Shown in pieces: positions 10,671-22,410 of a DNA stretch of 64,000 bases. The notes below the pieces were generated by a model, which did no database searches, was not told where the DNA came from, and saw nothing but the letters and a program-made list of their open reading frames with translations. Origin of the DNA: Zonotrichia leucophrys gambelii (taxonomy: Eukaryota > Chordata > Aves > Passeriformes > Passerellidae); contig NC_088171.1 of NCBI RefSeq assembly GCF_028769735.1, forward strand, positions 62,362,216 to 62,426,215, read 5' to 3'. Within the stretch, counting starts at the first letter, position 1, and every line of letters begins with the position of its first letter. Both the position numbers and the translations under genes were made by a program.

Positions 10671-13225
10671 TTCAAAAGCATCTGGAAATCCAGGAGGCCT
10701 TCTCCAGCCGGGCAACAAAGGGCAAGGCATCCCTCCATCCAGATGGCGAGCACCACTTTTGCCATCTCCCCCAATTATTTCCTGCCACCATTATCGTTTT
10801 GATTTCATGTGCAGTCAGCTCTTGTCTTCCAAAACCTGGATTTAGATTGAGCCTGAGAAAGCCAAATGTCTGCAAAACCTGAAGTCCCATGAAATAGGAG
10901 TCACAGTTGCTGAACAACATGAGCATTTTCCTGGCATTGTTTTTCAGCGCTGTGATGGTCCCTTTGTGAGCACCACAAGCCATCTGTGAAAAAAAAAAAA
11001 CCCAATGAAATAACCCTCTAATAACATCAAAATACATGTATTTTTTTTATTCACATGGCAGAACCTCTTGACCATAAATTAGGTGAGTGCAGTCTGTAAG
11101 TGCTGTGAAGTTTCCTGTTTGGGGATACTCTTTCTAGAGTTTGTCTCAAAGGTGGTAGTCTCCTTGCTGCAGTGAATAAAACCTATTTGAGGCCTGTTGA
11201 GGCTATCACACCCAGGATTCACTTTTAGCCATAGTTATAGGAGTGAGGAAGACTGCAGCAACATTTCCAAAGGAATTTTTGGGAGGAAAATAGTGGCTCA
11301 AAGGGGGAAGTTGAGTTTGGAGCTTTACTGTTGTCCAAGAATTGTACTGAGAGCCCAAGTATATTGCACTATGAGAGACTGATATATGGAAGGGATGCCA
11401 AACAGATGGATTACATTACAAGGTGACAACCGTATCATCAGGAACCCAGTGTGTTCAATCTGCCCTGCCTTGCTCAGATTTTAGGCTGGTGTAACTCTTT
11501 TAAAGTGACTTCTCGCTGCTGAGGCATCCTGGAGCAGTGCATTGTCCTGGAGCTGTGTGATGGTGCAGCCAGTCTTGCTTCTTGAGGGACAGAGAGCAAT
11601 TGTGCTGCTGCGGTGAATAAATAAAATCCCTGTACTTCAGAGTTTTGATAACTGTGCAATCTGGAAGCTACTCGTCACTAAAAGGAGTTTCATCAATGAA
11701 ATAATGAGCATGTGGAAGCTCAGACAAACACGGGGAGCAAACTCCAGTTTTTGGAGAATGATTGCGTGTCATGAACAGTAATATAGAAACCCACCTTATT
11801 ATATCACCTGGATGTGAAAGGTTTGGTGTAAAGTTAGATTTGTTCATTGTCTTAACTGAAATGGAGACAATGTTCCTTTGTGTTCAGGAAGCACTGAATA
11901 CCCAGCCCACTGTGGGATGCCCTGCTTGATTCTGCGCTGACACACCCAACATCCTGAGGACTGGCAGCTAATTTCAAATTGGATGGCTTTGATTGTTACT
12001 GGTGTGTGAGACAGAATGGCAGCACAGGCTGAGGCTGTTGCTGACAGTTAAAATAATGATCTTTTTTACTAGAGAACTGTGCACGTCTTGAGTCACTGAG
12101 AGAAAATGGCTTGCAGAGAGATCCAGAAGGCAGCTTTTATACTCCTTTTCATAATACAATGGCAGGGGAGCCTCACACTTGAGATTTCTGCTCACTTAAT
12201 ACCAGTTTTGATTTTGTCCAGCTTTGACTTTGCACAAACTGCACCTTGGTTAAGTCCTGCTAGTTTGCGTTTATCCCTAGGAGAATACTGATGTGATTTG
12301 TCAGTGTAATTTTCTGCATAATGAATTTGGTAGCCTTGATTTTAAAGTTTTCTTTCTGAGCTCTGTGACCTTCTGAAACTCTGGGAGCATGCTTGTTTAC
12401 CAGGCCACCCACCTACCCAGATATCCCAAGCTTTCTGTGCCTCGTTTTTAGGCCAGTCAGCCTTGAGGGATCTCTCCCACCTACTTGTTTTCCCATGCTG
12501 CCTTGAAATCAGTTACATATCTTAGTTTTCAAGGCCTGGTTCCCCAGATAGAACATCACTGATTCACCACCATCTCCTGTGCACTCATGAAATATCTGCT
12601 TCCACCTCCAGTCAGGCAATTTTCTGGTGTCTATTACCCATTTGTTAAATTTTCAAACAACGGCCTCTGTGTTTTCTTCCCTGTTGCATTGTTAAAGCTT
12701 AAAACAAGTGTCTCTCTGTTTCCTTTCCTACTGCATTTTGAGCTCAAGATGCATCCCCTGCAGCCAAATCCAAACTTGCCTTATTATTGCTGTCCAACCC
12801 GCCTTCAAACTGTCCTTCCTAATGGTATCTATAAAAGACTGAACAACTGCTTGTGGGTGTGTTGGAGTGACTGCCTGCCCAGCTGACTATTATTTTCCTG
12901 TTATTCCCTCATATTTCCTTCCTGCCTGCATTTGTCTGACATCTTCTTTCTCCCATTTCTCATTTCTTTGTATTTTACACCATTTTTCTTTTGTTCTGCT
13001 GATACAGCACATGCCACAATGGGAGCCTTGCCTGTGGCTAGGGATCTTGGGCTTGGTGATGGCTTACCTCAGGTAGAGATGTGCTGCTGGGAGAGAGGAA
13101 AATCCCTGTGCTGCCTCTGCTAGTTCTGGTTAGCGTGGGACACGTTCCTCAATCCCCTGGCACGGCTGTGCAGCCTCCTGGCACCCTCTGTGGAGTCCAG
13201 CCCTGGGAATTTGGGATATAGAGAG
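10671..13225. other. Non-coding unique sequence
   Basis: AT-rich DNA with a short A-run at 10987-10998. No coding stretch with splice signals is recognisable and open frames stay below about 125 codons. No interspersed repeat is recognised. Confidence 0.55.
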
Positions 13226-13425
13226 GGAGAGGAGAGGAGAGGAGAGGAGAGGAGAGGAGAGGAGAGGAGAGGAGAGGAGAGGAGAGGAGAGGAGAGGAGA
13301 GGAGAGGAGAGGAGAGGAGAGGAGAGGAGAGGAGAGGAGAGGAGAGGAGAGGAGAGGAGAGGAGAGGAGAGGAGAGGAGAGGAGAGGAGAGGAGAGGAGA
13401 GGAGAGGAGAGGAGAGGAGAGGAGA
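13226..13425 (+). repeat. (GGAGA)40 pentanucleotide microsatellite
   Basis: Forty consecutive uninterrupted GGAGA units span exactly 200 bases. Interrupted purine sequence (AAAGAG type) follows to about 13448. The tract is homopurine on + with regular GG doublets, so it can form triplex or two-tier G-quadruplex structures. All six frames are open, giving Arg/Gly/Glu-rich and Ser/Leu/Pro-rich artefact frames. The lack of interruptions suggests recent expansion or assembly padding across an unstable array. Confidence 0.97.
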
Positions 13426-13448
13426 AAGAGAAAGAAAAAGAGAAAAGA

Positions 13449-13802
13449 GGCATTGTTTAGACCTATTGGCCAAACACGTTTAAAAAATTTGACTGTATTT
13501 TTTCCACCTCAGTGGAACAGAGAAATTCTGTGAAAATATTTTAAAGTACTAGTTAAGTAGCGCCCAAATAATCATATTTTTATTTGAGCTTTATATTTCT
13601 CTTAAGTTAAATCCATTAGTAGATTAGGCTTTGCCAGCTCCATTCATGGCTATTTGATCTTTGAATCCTTTCAAGAAAATCAATGTGTGGCTTTCCAGCT
13701 AATTAGCATTGCGTTAATAAAATGTATAAGGCCGAACCCTTCACTTCGTCTTACGAGGTCTGCGGGGAGGGTCAGCAAGTCCCAGGGTGCCCTGGCAGGG
13801 CG
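13449..13802. promoter_or_regulatory. Candidate conserved non-coding element (untested)
   Basis: AT-rich unique DNA with several homeobox-type cores (CTAATTAGC near 13700, GTTAATAAA, TTGATCTTTGAA) between two unstable tandem arrays. The sequence is complex and free of simple repeats, unlike its neighbours. Calling it regulatory is inference from composition alone. A cross-species alignment would decide. Confidence 0.25.
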
Positions 13803-14226
13803 GCATCCCCGGGATGGGTACAGCATCCCAGTGTGGGTACAGCATCCCGAGGGTGAGTACAGCATCCCGAGGGTGGGTGCAGCATCCCGGGGGTGGGTGC
13901 AGCATCCCGGGGATGGCCACAGCATCCCGGTGTGGGTGCAGCATCCCGAGGGTGAGTACAGCACCCCGGGGGTGGGTGCAGCATCCCGGTGTGGGTGCAG
14001 CATCCAGGGGATGGGTGCAGCATCCCGGGGATGGCCACAGCATCCCGGTGTGGGTGCAGCATCCCGGTGTGGGTGCAGCATCCAGGGGGTGGGTGCAGCA
14101 TCGCGGGGATGGCCACAGCATCCCGGTGTGGGTGCAGCATCCCGGTGTGGGTGCAGCATCCCGAGAGTGAGTACAGCACCCCGGGGGTGGGTGCAGCATC
14201 CCGAGGGTGGGTGCAGCATCCCGGGC
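13803..14226 (+). repeat. CpG-rich minisatellite, 19-20 bp unit, about 22 copies
   Basis: Units begin GCATCCCGG and end GGGTGCA, GGCCACA or GAGTACA, alternating between 19 and 20 bases. A higher-order pattern is visible: a 'GGGATGGCCACA' unit followed by a 'GTGTGGGTGCA' unit recurs near 13901, 14020 and 14100. A GAGTACA unit followed by a GCACCCC unit occurs near 13940 and 14157. The mixture of unit lengths and the lack of stop codons in the unit leave long open frames on both strands (including 13654-14748 on +). These are repeat artefacts. Most units carry one CpG, making this the most CpG-dense part of the window. Confidence 0.95.
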
Positions 14227-14560
14227 GAGCAGGCACGGCCGTCCCTCCCCGATTTTCCGCCCTCCTCCCGCTTTCTTCTGCAAATCAAAGCAGCCATCTG
14301 CTGTGACAAGTGTTCCCATTCACCTTTTCCCTCTTATCTGCTCCCTCGCAGGGAAGTGCTCTGGAGGCTGACAGCCCGGTCTCCTGCTGAGGCTGCATTT
14401 CTGCAGCCACTGCCCCCGCTCCCTCCGGCTGCGCTCCCTCACCCGCGGGGGCTCCGGGAGAGAGCCGGGGCTGCGGACCTGTGGCGAGAAGGGGCTGTGG
14501 AGGTGCTTCCTATGCCCGAGGTACCCCGCCGCTCTCCAGCGTCCCTCAGTATCCATCAGC
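14227..14560. promoter_or_regulatory. Short CpG-rich unique stretch (possible small CpG island)
   Basis: GC-rich unique sequence continues from the minisatellite, with clustered CpG and G runs at 14447-14451, 14456-14458, 14467-14470 and 14491-14494 that could fold as a loose G-quadruplex. The window is otherwise CpG-poor, so this is the best place here for an unmethylated regulatory or promoter site. No TATA box, first coding exon or splice donor can be tied to it. It may only be GC enrichment from the recombining repeat next door. Confidence 0.3.
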
Positions 14561-16645
14561 AGTGGTCTGGATGTATTGACTCCTTCATTGTATTTATTGC
14601 TCCCGTTTTTGAAGGAGATGTTGGTGGGGAACACAATGAATGGTCAGACAGACCTCTTTTCTCATTTCCCCTTTGGCTTCTTTCCCTCAAACTTGAGCAG
14701 CTTGCCGGTGTTTTTTGTTTGTCGAGAGAAAATCATTTGGATGACTGAAAAGCGTGAGGTAAAATGTGTAACAGGCCCCGATAAATCATGGCAGTAATGA
14801 CAGTGCAGCAGATCTCAGAAATGCTGGGGGTAAATATTTTTTTCCTTTTCCACCCAGTCAGCTGACACGTCTGTGGTTGCATAGGTGTCAACAGAGAGAG
14901 AATTATTTCCCTGCATGAAGGAAACCTAAGAAGGATAAAAAAAAATAATGATAGAGGAAAGGATAAGAAGCTCCTGTGAGTACTTTTTTCCCTGCCGTAA
15001 GGGGAAAAAAACCCCTTTGTTTTGTTCTCTTGTCTGGATGTGACATTTTACACCGCTTCCCTTCTATTCTTTCTTATCCAGTTCTGAAGGCTGTGGCTGT
15101 CTCACACAAGTGTTCCTATGGCACGCTGTTAGCCCACTGGGGGCTGCCAGTGCGGGCCACCAGCAGCAGCTCCATCCCCAGGGCCTCACCCCTGCAGTCC
15201 CACAGCCTTCTCAGGAGGGGATGGAGTGCTTTCTCGGGGCTGATGCTGATTGCCTGAGAGTTGGTGATGCTTCATTGTAGAGTAAATTCCACGCTCTCAG
15301 CTCTTCACAGCTTTTGGTCCAAACCACGCTGTCCTGGTGTCTCCCGGCACAGCTGCTCAATAAAACCTTTCCCTTCATTTGAGCCATTGGAGGGTGAAAG
15401 AACTTCTTAAGTTCAGTGAGGGTTAAAAGCAAAATAATGTCATTAGAGTTCCTGGTAACTGATAGAACAACATCACTAGATGTTACTGGAATGAAACTGA
15501 GAGTGAGTGGTAAGCCTGCCTCAGCCACTGCTAAACTTGACCTGAGACTGGCTCCAGGTTTTGTAGCCTTTTGACCCTCATACCATCTGAATGTGCTGCT
15601 TAATGCTCTTCTCTTGCAGGCTGTTACTTAAAGTTTTCATTAATCAGCTAACAATATTTGTGCTAATACAAAACCCCTTAGGTTTCAGAGCTCCTGAAGA
15701 GTCTGAGGAACTTTGGAGTAACTTGATAAAGTCAAGTAGGTTGATAGGTCAAACCCAATTCTAATTAGTGAAAAAAGGTGAAGGACATCCATGGAAATAA
15801 TTGGAATAAATCACAGAAGCTAGTAGAGTATCCAGCAAACAGAAAAAGAAGTAATGTGTCTTGGAACTCTGTGGAACTTAAAAAACAACTGCCCTGTGTA
15901 AATCGCTCTTCAGCCAATAGAAGGAAAGTTAGTCCATCTTACAAAACTTTTCAGTTCACCAAATAATAAAGAAATTTTAAAAAAAGCTTGATATGCAAGA
16001 TGAAAGTATCTGCAGAGTGAAAGGCTGGAAGTTGTGTACAGAAGCTGTGAGAGACATGGAAAGATGACCTTGGAGAGAGAAGGGTAAATGCAAGAAATGT
16101 AGAGTAGAGGTTTGCGAGGTTCTCACAGAGGTGTGCGACCCTGAGGATGTCTAAAGAGGAAGGAGAGCTGGACTCTGCCAGTGGCATAAACCCTAACACT
16201 CCATGGCATAGCTCACACACCCACTGTCCAGCTTCAGAAGATATTTTTGAAGTAGCTAAGTTATTTCATAACTCCTTACTACAAATAGATTTGCCTTATC
16301 ACTGGGACTGGTCATACTGGTTGCTCATGGAGGTCTTGTACTTGTCTCCACTGTTCACCTGTACTGGGATATAATGACATTTCTCTGTGCCAGATCTGCA
16401 AGGACTTTCAGTAGAAATATTCTTTTAAGAAGGTTCCTAGTATTCTGTCATGTAAATGTCCTTGAAAATTGTCTCAAGGACTTCTGTCCATATTCTTGGT
16501 GCTTTCTCCCAGTACACTGTATTCATGTGGGCACTGCCATGTGTCCTTGTCTGAATGAGTCAGGAAGTTTCTATGGGAGGATTCTGGTCTGGATCCAAGA
16601 TGTGGATTTTTTTTTTTTTCTTTTTAAAGAAAAGAACCTTTCCAC
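14561..16645. other. Non-coding unique sequence
   Basis: AT-rich unique DNA. An A-run lies near 14938-14945 and a T-run at 16608-16620. The 105-codon minus frame at 15211-15528 has no recognisable domain. No gene is supported. Confidence 0.55.
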
Positions 16646-16703
16646 AATAAAATAAAATAAAATAAAATAAAATAAAATAAAATAAAATAAAATAAAATAA
16701 AAT
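16646..16703 (+). repeat. (AATAA)n pentanucleotide microsatellite
   Basis: About 11-12 uninterrupted AATAA units, preceded by a T-rich run at 16608-16624. The unit contains overlapping AATAAA hexamers, so it could fortuitously act as a poly(A) signal for + strand transcripts. It may be the tail of a retroposon, but no element body is visible upstream. Confidence 0.95.
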
Positions 16704-18829
16704 GGTTGGCTAGTATAGTATCAAAGTGCTGAGCAGTACATTTTCTGAGCATGAAACATATTGACAAAAATTCCCTGTCTCACTAGATGGGATTATGATA
16801 AAGTGCTGTGGCTTCATCACTATTACTGCCATGCTGGGTTTTTGCTTGTTGGTTTCTTTAGGTTAACATTTGTAATGTTGCTAAAAAGCAATTCTCTCCT
16901 TGTTCCCGATTCAGCTCTTCTCCTTGTCCGTGGTGGACTAAAGAAAATAAAAGCATGCAGGATGGGAATGTGGTCAGCTCTGACTGGCATGAATAGGACA
17001 GAGGGCAAAGCCAGAGAATGTCTCTGCTGTTGTGCTGTGGTGTGTGTGCGTGTCCTGCAAGGCTTTGGGGGCATCACCAGTGATGCAGAGCTTTGGCCTT
17101 TGATTTTTCCCATGTGACAGATGCAGACTCCTTTTCAGCTTGGCTTGCTGTCGCACTCACAGCGGCGATGCCTCGGTCATGGCTCGGGTGGTCTAGCACA
17201 TCGGGAGTGATGAGGAGACGTGGGAAGGTCTGACCCAGCCCTATGGCTAGAGCAGAGGGAGCTGCTAGATGTCTGCGAGGAGGGAAGGCATTTATGTCAT
17301 CCTTCAGGAAGCTTCTCTACCTTGAAGTGACTGGCAAAGGTTAGACTAAACTTTCTGTGCTGATTAATAAAGCCTCTGTGGATGGGGTCCAAGCCAAACC
17401 TGTGAACAGTCTCTATCTCTGAATTTCAGTTTGTTACAGCATTTACATTAAGTTGTAGATAATGTGCTCATAGAGCATTAATCTAATACTCTGAATTATG
17501 AAGCCGTTGCAGTTGAATTAATGTCTTTTTACAATCAAGTCTTATTTACCCCTTACGTTCAACTTCCTGAAAGAAACTCTCTTCTACCTATAATTTGCAT
17601 ATCTGCTTTTTAACAAATCTGGTAGAACTGTTAGGTGGAAAGTATGAAGTAGATTAGTGAAGGTATTTCACAGGCTTGGGCATGTAAAATGAGCTGCAGC
17701 ATTTATTTTACAATGGCTTCCTCCATTTTTAAACTGTGTTTCGAAGTTGTCGTGTTTTGGAAGCATGAGCTGCAAGAAAGATGCAGATTGCAGAGGATAC
17801 ACGCTGTTCACTTTGAATTTAAATCAGTTAGACATGCAGTAGCTCACCTCGTGAGTTTAGGGGGAAGTCAGCTCAAGGCTGGAAGATGAATTTGGCACAT
17901 ATTTACAAAGACAAAACTGCAGGACCCACCAGCCAAGCATTTTATTAGAAAGACAAGTTAAATTCTGCTGGGACATCCTAAAATAAGGTAGTCCTGAAGT
18001 CAGAAGCATGAGTAATCCTAATACTGAATGTAGTGGGGTAAATATATTTAAAAATAATTAAATAACTTTGCATGATGGAAAACCCTAAATTATGTAGATT
18101 TGCTTTTTTTTTTATTTCACCAAGTGGTTTTTCTGCTAATGAACTGTGAGAGTGAAGTTTGAATATTACAGTATTTGTCAACAAATATGTTTTCCAGTCT
18201 GTTTTGTTTATCAGCTAATTATTTGATTCAGATTGCCAGTAAGGTAGAATTATGAGACAGCAAGTGCGGTACAATTTCATTTTTCAGTGGTCTTCTATGA
18301 GTCCCTTTAAATCTTCAGGGTGACTACCTCAAAATACCTCAAAATTTTCAAAAAAGCTGTTTGTTATATTTACTAACTGCAGGAGAAAAAATTGTAGCTT
18401 GGCAGATTAGTTTTGTGATGATATATATTCTTAATGTCCAGATAAATTTCTAATCCTACTGAATTCTTTTTTTGCCTTCAGTCATATCAGTTGACATTTA
18501 GATCCTGAAGTTACTTGCATTTATTATAGAAATAAATAAACCCTTTTATCAGTTTTCAATTGAATGCTTTTCATTTTTTAATCTCTTGTTCTTTCATTAT
18601 GAGAAACAGCAGATAACTCAAAAGTAGATTTTTTTACTGTCACACGAAGAAGTCCATTTTTGTTACTTGTCTAAACTAGAAGTCCTGTTCTTTTCAATCT
18701 CTCTTCCTATCGAAATTTTCCTCATATCTCCAATAACATGGCCCTGAATTACATAATGATGAACTGAGAGAGGCTGTTTCCTGTTGTGCAAATAGCTCTG
18801 ATGAGTGGGTCTGCCAATACCATTGACGA
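16704..18829. other. Non-coding unique sequence
   Basis: AT-rich unique DNA with no recognised repeat. Open frames are short and unremarkable, the longest being 118 codons at 16761-17117. I see no gene. Confidence 0.55.
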
Positions 18830-19040
18830 TCAATCATCAGTTTGTACCGAGTACGTGGGACTCAGGGTTAATGGATGGAGTAGAAAGTCTTCCTGGTAGG
18901 AAAATGCCAGGAGGGATTTGCCAATCTAATTTTGGAGCGGATGGTAAGCGGCACTGTTGAAGGGGCGTTGTTCCAAATTCTTTCAAAGAAGTAATTGTTG
19001 AATGCTTTCTCAATAAACCATCTCTTGTTTCTGATAAACT
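18830..19040. promoter_or_regulatory. Candidate conserved non-coding element (untested)
   Basis: Complex, repeat-free sequence around AAGTAATTG and CAATCTAAT motifs, different in texture from its surroundings. An 89-codon minus frame (18837-19106) begins with hydrophobic residues but has no upstream promoter or downstream cleavage motif that would make it a gene. Regulatory status is inference only. Confidence 0.2.
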
Positions 19041-22000
19041 CACCAGTGTTTGTTCTGCCTCTCCTTTTCCTGATGGGAGGATCAGGCTAAGCAGAACCAG
19101 CACCATCTGAGCCTTTTTTCTTTCTTAACCTGAGTGGCTGTTGCAGGCAGTGAGCCCCCTGTGGGAGCGGTGCTGGCCAGGCTGTTTGATGGAGCTGCAC
19201 AGGGTCACGTTGGTTGTGCTGCATCCCTGGGGAGGGGGGCTCCATTGCAGAAGGAGTCACTTTCTGTTTTCTGCTTTCCAAGAGAACAGAAACCTGGTGG
19301 TTATGGTGTTAGCACAAGCTCCGTGGTAGGCTATAGTTGTCCTAAGCCCTTCCCTGGGATCAATTACACTTTTGGTGAGCCTAGCTTCTGTTTCCACTCC
19401 TGTTATTTTCTGGACCACATCAGCCTCAAGCCAGCTCATAACTGAGGAACTTCCAGGTGTTTCCTTCAGCACCACCTCCACGTTTCTCCCTCAGCCTATG
19501 ATGGTGGCCTGGTGTCCCTTCAACCTCCTTCCCTTTTCTAGGTGCTTTCCTCACAGCAGTTTCCTTTCCTCATCACTCACAATTCCCTCTGGTATCTTTT
19601 TCTCCACTGAGACCCAAAGCAGGTTTTTATTTTGGGTTGTAACAGGAGCATTCAGATGTGTAGAACTAGTGCAGTGTAAATAGTCTGGGAGCTGCTTCCC
19701 AGGAGTGTTTAGATGTTGTCTGGGCATTGTGGAGAGCCAATAAGCTTGGTTGTTGCTTTGCCTGTCCAAAAACCTAACTTTGTGAAATTCTGTGTCCAAA
19801 TTATGAATATTCACTTCTTCAAAAACTCTTCCTTCTCCTGAAGTAGGTGAGAAAATAGCTCCTGTGGCTGTTTACTATTTACAGAAATGTCAAAAGTAGT
19901 CTTGACTAAAATGTAAACATTAACAGAGACAGTTCTACAGTGGACATTTGATTGATATGGACATTTGATTTAACTTCCAAACCCTTTGGTTTTCATTCAT
20001 AACCTCAGATCTGGGAATGTTTAATTTGTACGTGTGTGCCTGGGAGATGAGGAGTTTCCTCTGTCTTAAACTGATTCAGGCTGAGTATGGTGTTGTTGAT
20101 TTGTGTCATAACAAAAATAAAATCCCATTATCCAGATACCATTTCTCAAACTTTGATCTGACATGAGTAAAACAGTGATACTGAATTAATTTAATGTCAT
20201 GGCTTCTGGCTCTCATATTGTATGTGTGAAGAAATGTCCATAGGGTGTTTTTTCCTATGGACAAAAATGAATTTGTGGTTTCTATATTTCACTCCGGGTT
20301 TATTGCCTTAAATACAGCACAGAGAGAAGCATAAAGGCCAGAGAAGAAACATAAAAATGTCGATATCAACCCCTGTATGACCCTGCTAAAAGTAGCTACA
20401 GGAGTGACCCTTCAGTGCATCCTCTCAGGCTTCAGAGTTCTGAGCAAATATTCCTATAAGGATCCCTAGAAAGAGGAGTAACTGTGTAGAAAATATGAGT
20501 GTGTGTCTGTGTATATGATAGAGGCAGTCAGGGCAAGCTTCTTAAAATTAGTATTTAAAGTCTTCTGTAATTTGCAGCAAATCAAAACACATTATTGTGT
20601 GAATAATATGTAAAGGCAGAGTATTATGAATGCATGCTATATTTCTGTATCTGCATACCCAAGGAAAGAAAATTTTATTCAATCCCATAATTTTTGTCAT
20701 CCGATTGCAGTAAAAAAATCTCACTTCTTTTGCATCTGTCACTATAGTATCTAAAATATGAATATATATTCAGGCAGCAATATCTTGGTAGACTGCAAAG
20801 AGGTTTCTGCTCCTCCCCAGCTAAAATGGGAGGAAAAAAGTCCTCTTTTGCTATAGAATCTTTCCATTTTTTATTTTACTGAGAACTCCTTTAATGTTTT
20901 GCTTTCTGTTGGTTTTATTTCTTCTTTTACCTCCACTTGCTTTTCCAGTAAAGAATAAAACAGAGCTGTGGGGTAAAGCAAAAGAAAACAGGGAAAGAAG
21001 AAGGATTTACTCATCCTTAATTTTGACCTAAAGCTTCAGAGAAAAGAGTGAATGAATGAAAAAGTTTGTCCCAGAGCTGTCAAAGTAAAACTTTACTGGA
21101 AGCTGTTACAATTTTTGAGGAATTTGAATCGTCACCACTTGCAAGGGGGCAATCAGCTGCATTCACTTAGCAATGCAGTGAAATGAGGTTTCTGTTTCCT
21201 GACTGCTGATGCTGAATTACTGGAACTGACTGCTTTCTGAAATTCTCCATTCCTAAGGCACAACATTTTTTGGGATCCAAACTGTAGTCATGATTTCTGT
21301 ATGTTAGATTTATTTGAAATACCCTGGTGGAACTCATTGCTTTGGTACAGAGGTCTCATCTGATCCCTGCATTTAACATGCCCATTCCTAAATTGAGAAA
21401 CCCATTGTTCTGCCTCAAACCATTAAGGACACAGATTAAACTGTCCAAAACCAAAGCACTTAATGGGGAGTAGCCTTCAAAACATGTATACATGTGTTTG
21501 TGCTTGGGAAACGCCTATATTTTGTGCCACCCAAATCTTTATTATTTTTAAAGGGGTGAGAATTTCTGAAAGCAAAGCATGAGGGGGATGCGAGGTGGCA
21601 CTGCTTACTGACATCTTTGCAAAAGTACACGACTCAGAAATTTCAGCGTCCTCAGTGTCACCAATGCATGGATTGCTGCAGGCAGATGTGTATGTATGCA
21701 AGGGAATTTAAAATGTTTGGTTACGTATATTTAAATGCGTGTGATTTTATAGGTAGGACACATTTGTTTTTCACAACTAAAATCTATTAAAACGCAATGT
21801 GCCTTTTGCTGGACACAATGGGGAATATTAAACAGAATAAAAGTTTTAAAGTGCTGCAACTGCCTAATGTGCAAAACCAGCAGATCAACTTTTTTTATGC
21901 TTCCCCTTGTCCTGTGACATTTAAAATATCCTACTCACAGCCATCCTTACCTTGCCTAATTCTGGCTTTATGTCTGACACAAAACACTTTCATCCTGAGG

Positions 22001-22321
22001 TGGGTCCTTGACAGTCTTTAATATGACAAAATGATTTGGGCTTCCTGTCATTCAGCTTAAATCACTTTTCTACCCACGCATAAAAAAAACTCCAGCACAA
22101 TCCTTGATGGCCTCAAGAAAAACACGTCTGGTCCCAGCCTAACCCTCAGCTGCATGGCACTGCATTGTCATCATAATTGGATGTGATAGATTTTCACTCT
22201 GCTTTACTAAAATTTTGTTTGTAATTGAGTAAATGTGCCACTTGCAGTTGAAAATAAATTAGCCCAGAGCAACAGCAGCTTGACTGTTTTTTAAAACTCT
22301 GTGTGTGGGCTTTTAAAATAC
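19041..22321. other. Non-coding unique sequence
   Basis: AT-rich unique DNA. A 12-base near-tandem duplication (GGACATTTGATT twice) lies at about 19943-19970. Open frames are all under about 105 codons with no recognisable motif. A complex stretch at about 22150-22280 (TTTGTAATTGAG, AAATAAATTAG) might be a conserved element, but there is no proof here. Confidence 0.5.
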
Positions 22322-22410
22322 ATACACACACGCACACACACACAGAGACATAAATATAAATATAAATATAAATATAAATATAAATATAAATATAAATATA
22401 AATATAAATT
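22322..22410 (+). repeat. Compound microsatellite: (CA)n then (ATAAAT)10
   Basis: A CA-rich run at 22322-22346 is followed by ten near-perfect ATAAAT hexamers at 22350-22409. Compound arrays like this are typical vertebrate microsatellites. Confidence 0.95.

Noticed and set aside
13120..13483. Arg/Gly/Glu and Ser/Leu/Pro frames of about 100-117 codons
   Set aside because: Translation of the (GGAGA)40 microsatellite.
13803..14226. CRISPR array or tandem zinc-finger coding sequence
   Set aside because: Units are contiguous with no unique spacers, and translation gives no Cys/His zinc-finger pattern. It is a minisatellite.
13654..14748. 364-codon + strand open frame, and the matching 209- and 192-codon minus frames
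   Set aside because: They run through the 19-20 bp minisatellite, whose unit has no stop codons in several frames. The peptides are simple repeats of the unit.
16646..16703. Cluster of real poly(A) signals
   Set aside because: The overlapping AATAAA hexamers are a by-product of the AATAA microsatellite, with no transcript end evident.
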